Part shown: positions 14,392 to 15,476 of the stretch, piece by piece
How positions within the stretch are numbered: position 1 is the first letter of the stretch
Layout: each line of letters opens with the position of its first letter
Source: an uncultured Collinsella sp.
Lineage (GTDB): Bacteria; Actinomycetota; Coriobacteriia; Coriobacteriales; Coriobacteriaceae
Length of the DNA stretch: 15,476 nucleotides
Reading direction: 5' to 3'
Assembly: GCA_900543945.1 (NCBI GenBank)
Contig: UQTN01000046.1
Location: 1-15,476 of the forward strand
Notes under the pieces: generated by a model
Database searches by the model: none
The model's input: only the letters and a program-made list of their open reading frames with translations
What the model was told of the DNA's origin: nothing
Made by a program: the position numbers and the translations under genes

Positions 14392-15394
14392 ATGAACGAC
14401 ATTCTCGCAAGAAGAGCAAGACGAGCAACTGTGGGCATCGCCCTTTCCGCGGCGCTTGTCGCGGGAATCGCCCCCCCCCGTAACGGCGATCGCGGCAGAA
14501 ACCAGTTCCCCCACCGGTGCAGTTGCCTTGCAGACGGAAGATGCGGCCGCCGCAAAAGAAAAAGCGTATGCAGCCATGCAGGAAGCGCTCAAAACCCTCG
14601 AGGCCGCAAAAGACGCCGCAAGTCCTGAGAAACTTGCGGTAATCGATGATGACATTGCCGCTTTTCAAGAGATCTACGACATGGTGGTGACGGAAGCCGC
14701 CAAATGGAGGAAACCCCTTCCCGCCATGCAAGCGAACGTCGATGCAGCCCAAGCCAAATACGATGAGGCCCACAACCGGACAAGCGGCCTTCAGTCAGAA
14801 TTAGATAAGGCACTTGAAGCACTCGGCGACGAGGAGCCCAGCACAGCTATTAAGGAGCATATTAAGCAGTTGCGCAGTGAGATCATGGCGGCAGAAAGGC
14901 GAGAAAAATCTTGTGAAGATGATCTTCACCACTACCAACGCCGGCTCGAAAGCCAGGAAAAACAGGTTCAGTATTTCGAAAGTGAGGCGGAGAAAGCTAA
15001 AGCCCACATCGACGAGGACATAGCCAAGCGAAATGCGCTCCTCGGCGATTTGGAAAAGGCGCAAGCGGCCTATGACGACGCCTGCAAGGCATACGAAGAG
15101 GCGAAAGCCGCGGCAGACAAGGCCGCCTCGCCCGAGATAACGAAACCCGCCGAGACGACAAAACCCTCCAGCTCAGCGCAGCCGGCCGAGACGGCGCAGC
15201 CCGCCAGCTCGCCCGCGACCGGTAAAGACGCTCCATCGAGCTCCACCAAGCAGGCGAACTCGAGCAGCGGCAAGCCCGGCAAGCTCGCGAACACGGGCGA
15301 CACAGCACCGAGCGCAATCGCACTCGCGGGAATCACCGCCGCAGGACTCGGAATAACCACCGCAGCCACACGCCGCATCAAGAACTCAAAATAG
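14392..15394 (+). CDS. Coiled-coil LANTGD-anchored surface protein, frame broken at a C9 tract
   Basis: Read as given, the ATG at 14392 (GAGGTG ribosome site, good spacing) opens a signal peptide but shifts frame at nine C's (14471-14479) and stops at 14628 after 78 codons. Taking away one C joins it exactly to the long frame that ends at 15394. The result is 333 residues with a complete signal peptide (hydrophobic about 12-30, likely cut after TAIA near 34). The mature part is Ala-, Glu- and Lys-rich and strongly heptad-like (about 48-245), then a Pro/Ser/Thr wall-spanning stretch (about 248-297), then LANTGD (298-303), a membrane segment (about 306-326) and a RRIKNSK tail. This is a rod-like wall-anchored surface protein of unknown ligand. 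The break may be phase variation, a sequencing error or a decayed gene. The intact downstream frame argues against decay. A TTG at 14456 would give a 312-residue form without a signal. Confidence 0.8.
14471..14479 (+). repeat. C9 homopolymer inside the signal peptide codons
   Basis: Nine C's follow GGAATCG in the signal peptide of the coiled-coil surface gene. With C9 the frame fails; with C8 (or C5 or C11) it is open. This is the classic position for on/off switching by slipped-strand mispairing. Confidence 0.9.
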
Positions 15395-15440
15395 CTGCCA
15401 GCGGTTATTGCCTTCGCCAATCCACAAGCCCAGAGAAAAA

Positions 15441-15476
15441 AGAGGCCCGTTTCCCCACCTAGGGAAACGGGCCTCT
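15441..15476. terminator. Long hairpin terminator, probably bidirectional
   Basis: A perfect 15-bp stem (15441-15455 with 15462-15476) and 6-base loop lie about 45 bases after the coiled-coil surface gene. On the minus strand it runs into a T-rich stretch (TTTTTTCTC), so it would also end a gene coming from the right of the window. The plus-strand tail is beyond the window edge. Confidence 0.85.

Noticed and set aside
14456..15394. The coiled-coil surface gene starting at the TTG at 14456 as an intact gene
   Set aside because: It would lose the signal peptide although the C-terminus has a sorting signal, and it has no ribosome site. The ATG at 14392 with a one-base slip at C9 explains all the parts.

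Overview
The window looks like part of the chromosome of a high-GC Gram-positive gut bacterium of the Coriobacteriia, most likely Collinsella or a close relative. This is inferred from the GC-rich coding style, Gram-positive surface proteins with LAxTG-type sorting signals, strong GGAGG ribosome sites and the protein flavour. No rRNA or other marker gene is present to prove it. Nearly everything is coded on the minus strand; only the last gene is on the plus strand.

Region 1 (about 17-9300, minus strand) is a six-gene surface-fibre operon. In order of transcription it holds a SipW-type (Ser/His) signal peptidase, a TasA/camelysin-like major subunit with a SipW-class signal peptide, a strong intergenic hairpin, a second TasA-like subunit, an 1826-residue secreted adhesin, a third TasA-like subunit, and a small protein with an ordinary signal peptide and a C-terminal LAATGD sorting signal. 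The last four genes sit 1-3 bases apart, with ribosome sites inside the preceding reading frame. My reading is that SipW processes the subunits, which polymerise into a fibre; the giant protein is a tip or accessory adhesin; and the last gene may be the wall anchor. A hairpin at 17-39 closes the operon.

Region 2 (8976-9783) has no gene I can support. It holds a good promoter for the operon overlapped by a 32-bp direct repeat, a second weaker promoter candidate containing a 9-base homopolymer, and a five-copy tandem array of 62 bp period built from nested inverted repeats. It ends with the terminator of the next gene.

Region 3 (9784-14178, minus strand) holds a flavodoxin-family protein with its own promoter and terminator, and a two-gene operon for a heterodimeric ABC exporter with one degenerate and one consensus ATPase site, like TM287/288 or BmrCD.

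Region 4 (14212-15476) has a divergent promoter region and a plus-strand gene for a coiled-coil, LANTGD-anchored surface protein. Its reading frame is broken by a C9 tract inside the signal peptide; C8 would restore a perfect 333-residue protein. This is a strong candidate for phase variation. A long hairpin closes the window.

The most interesting content is the self-contained SipW/TasA-type fibre locus with a LAxTG-anchored last gene, and the phase-variable-looking surface protein near it.
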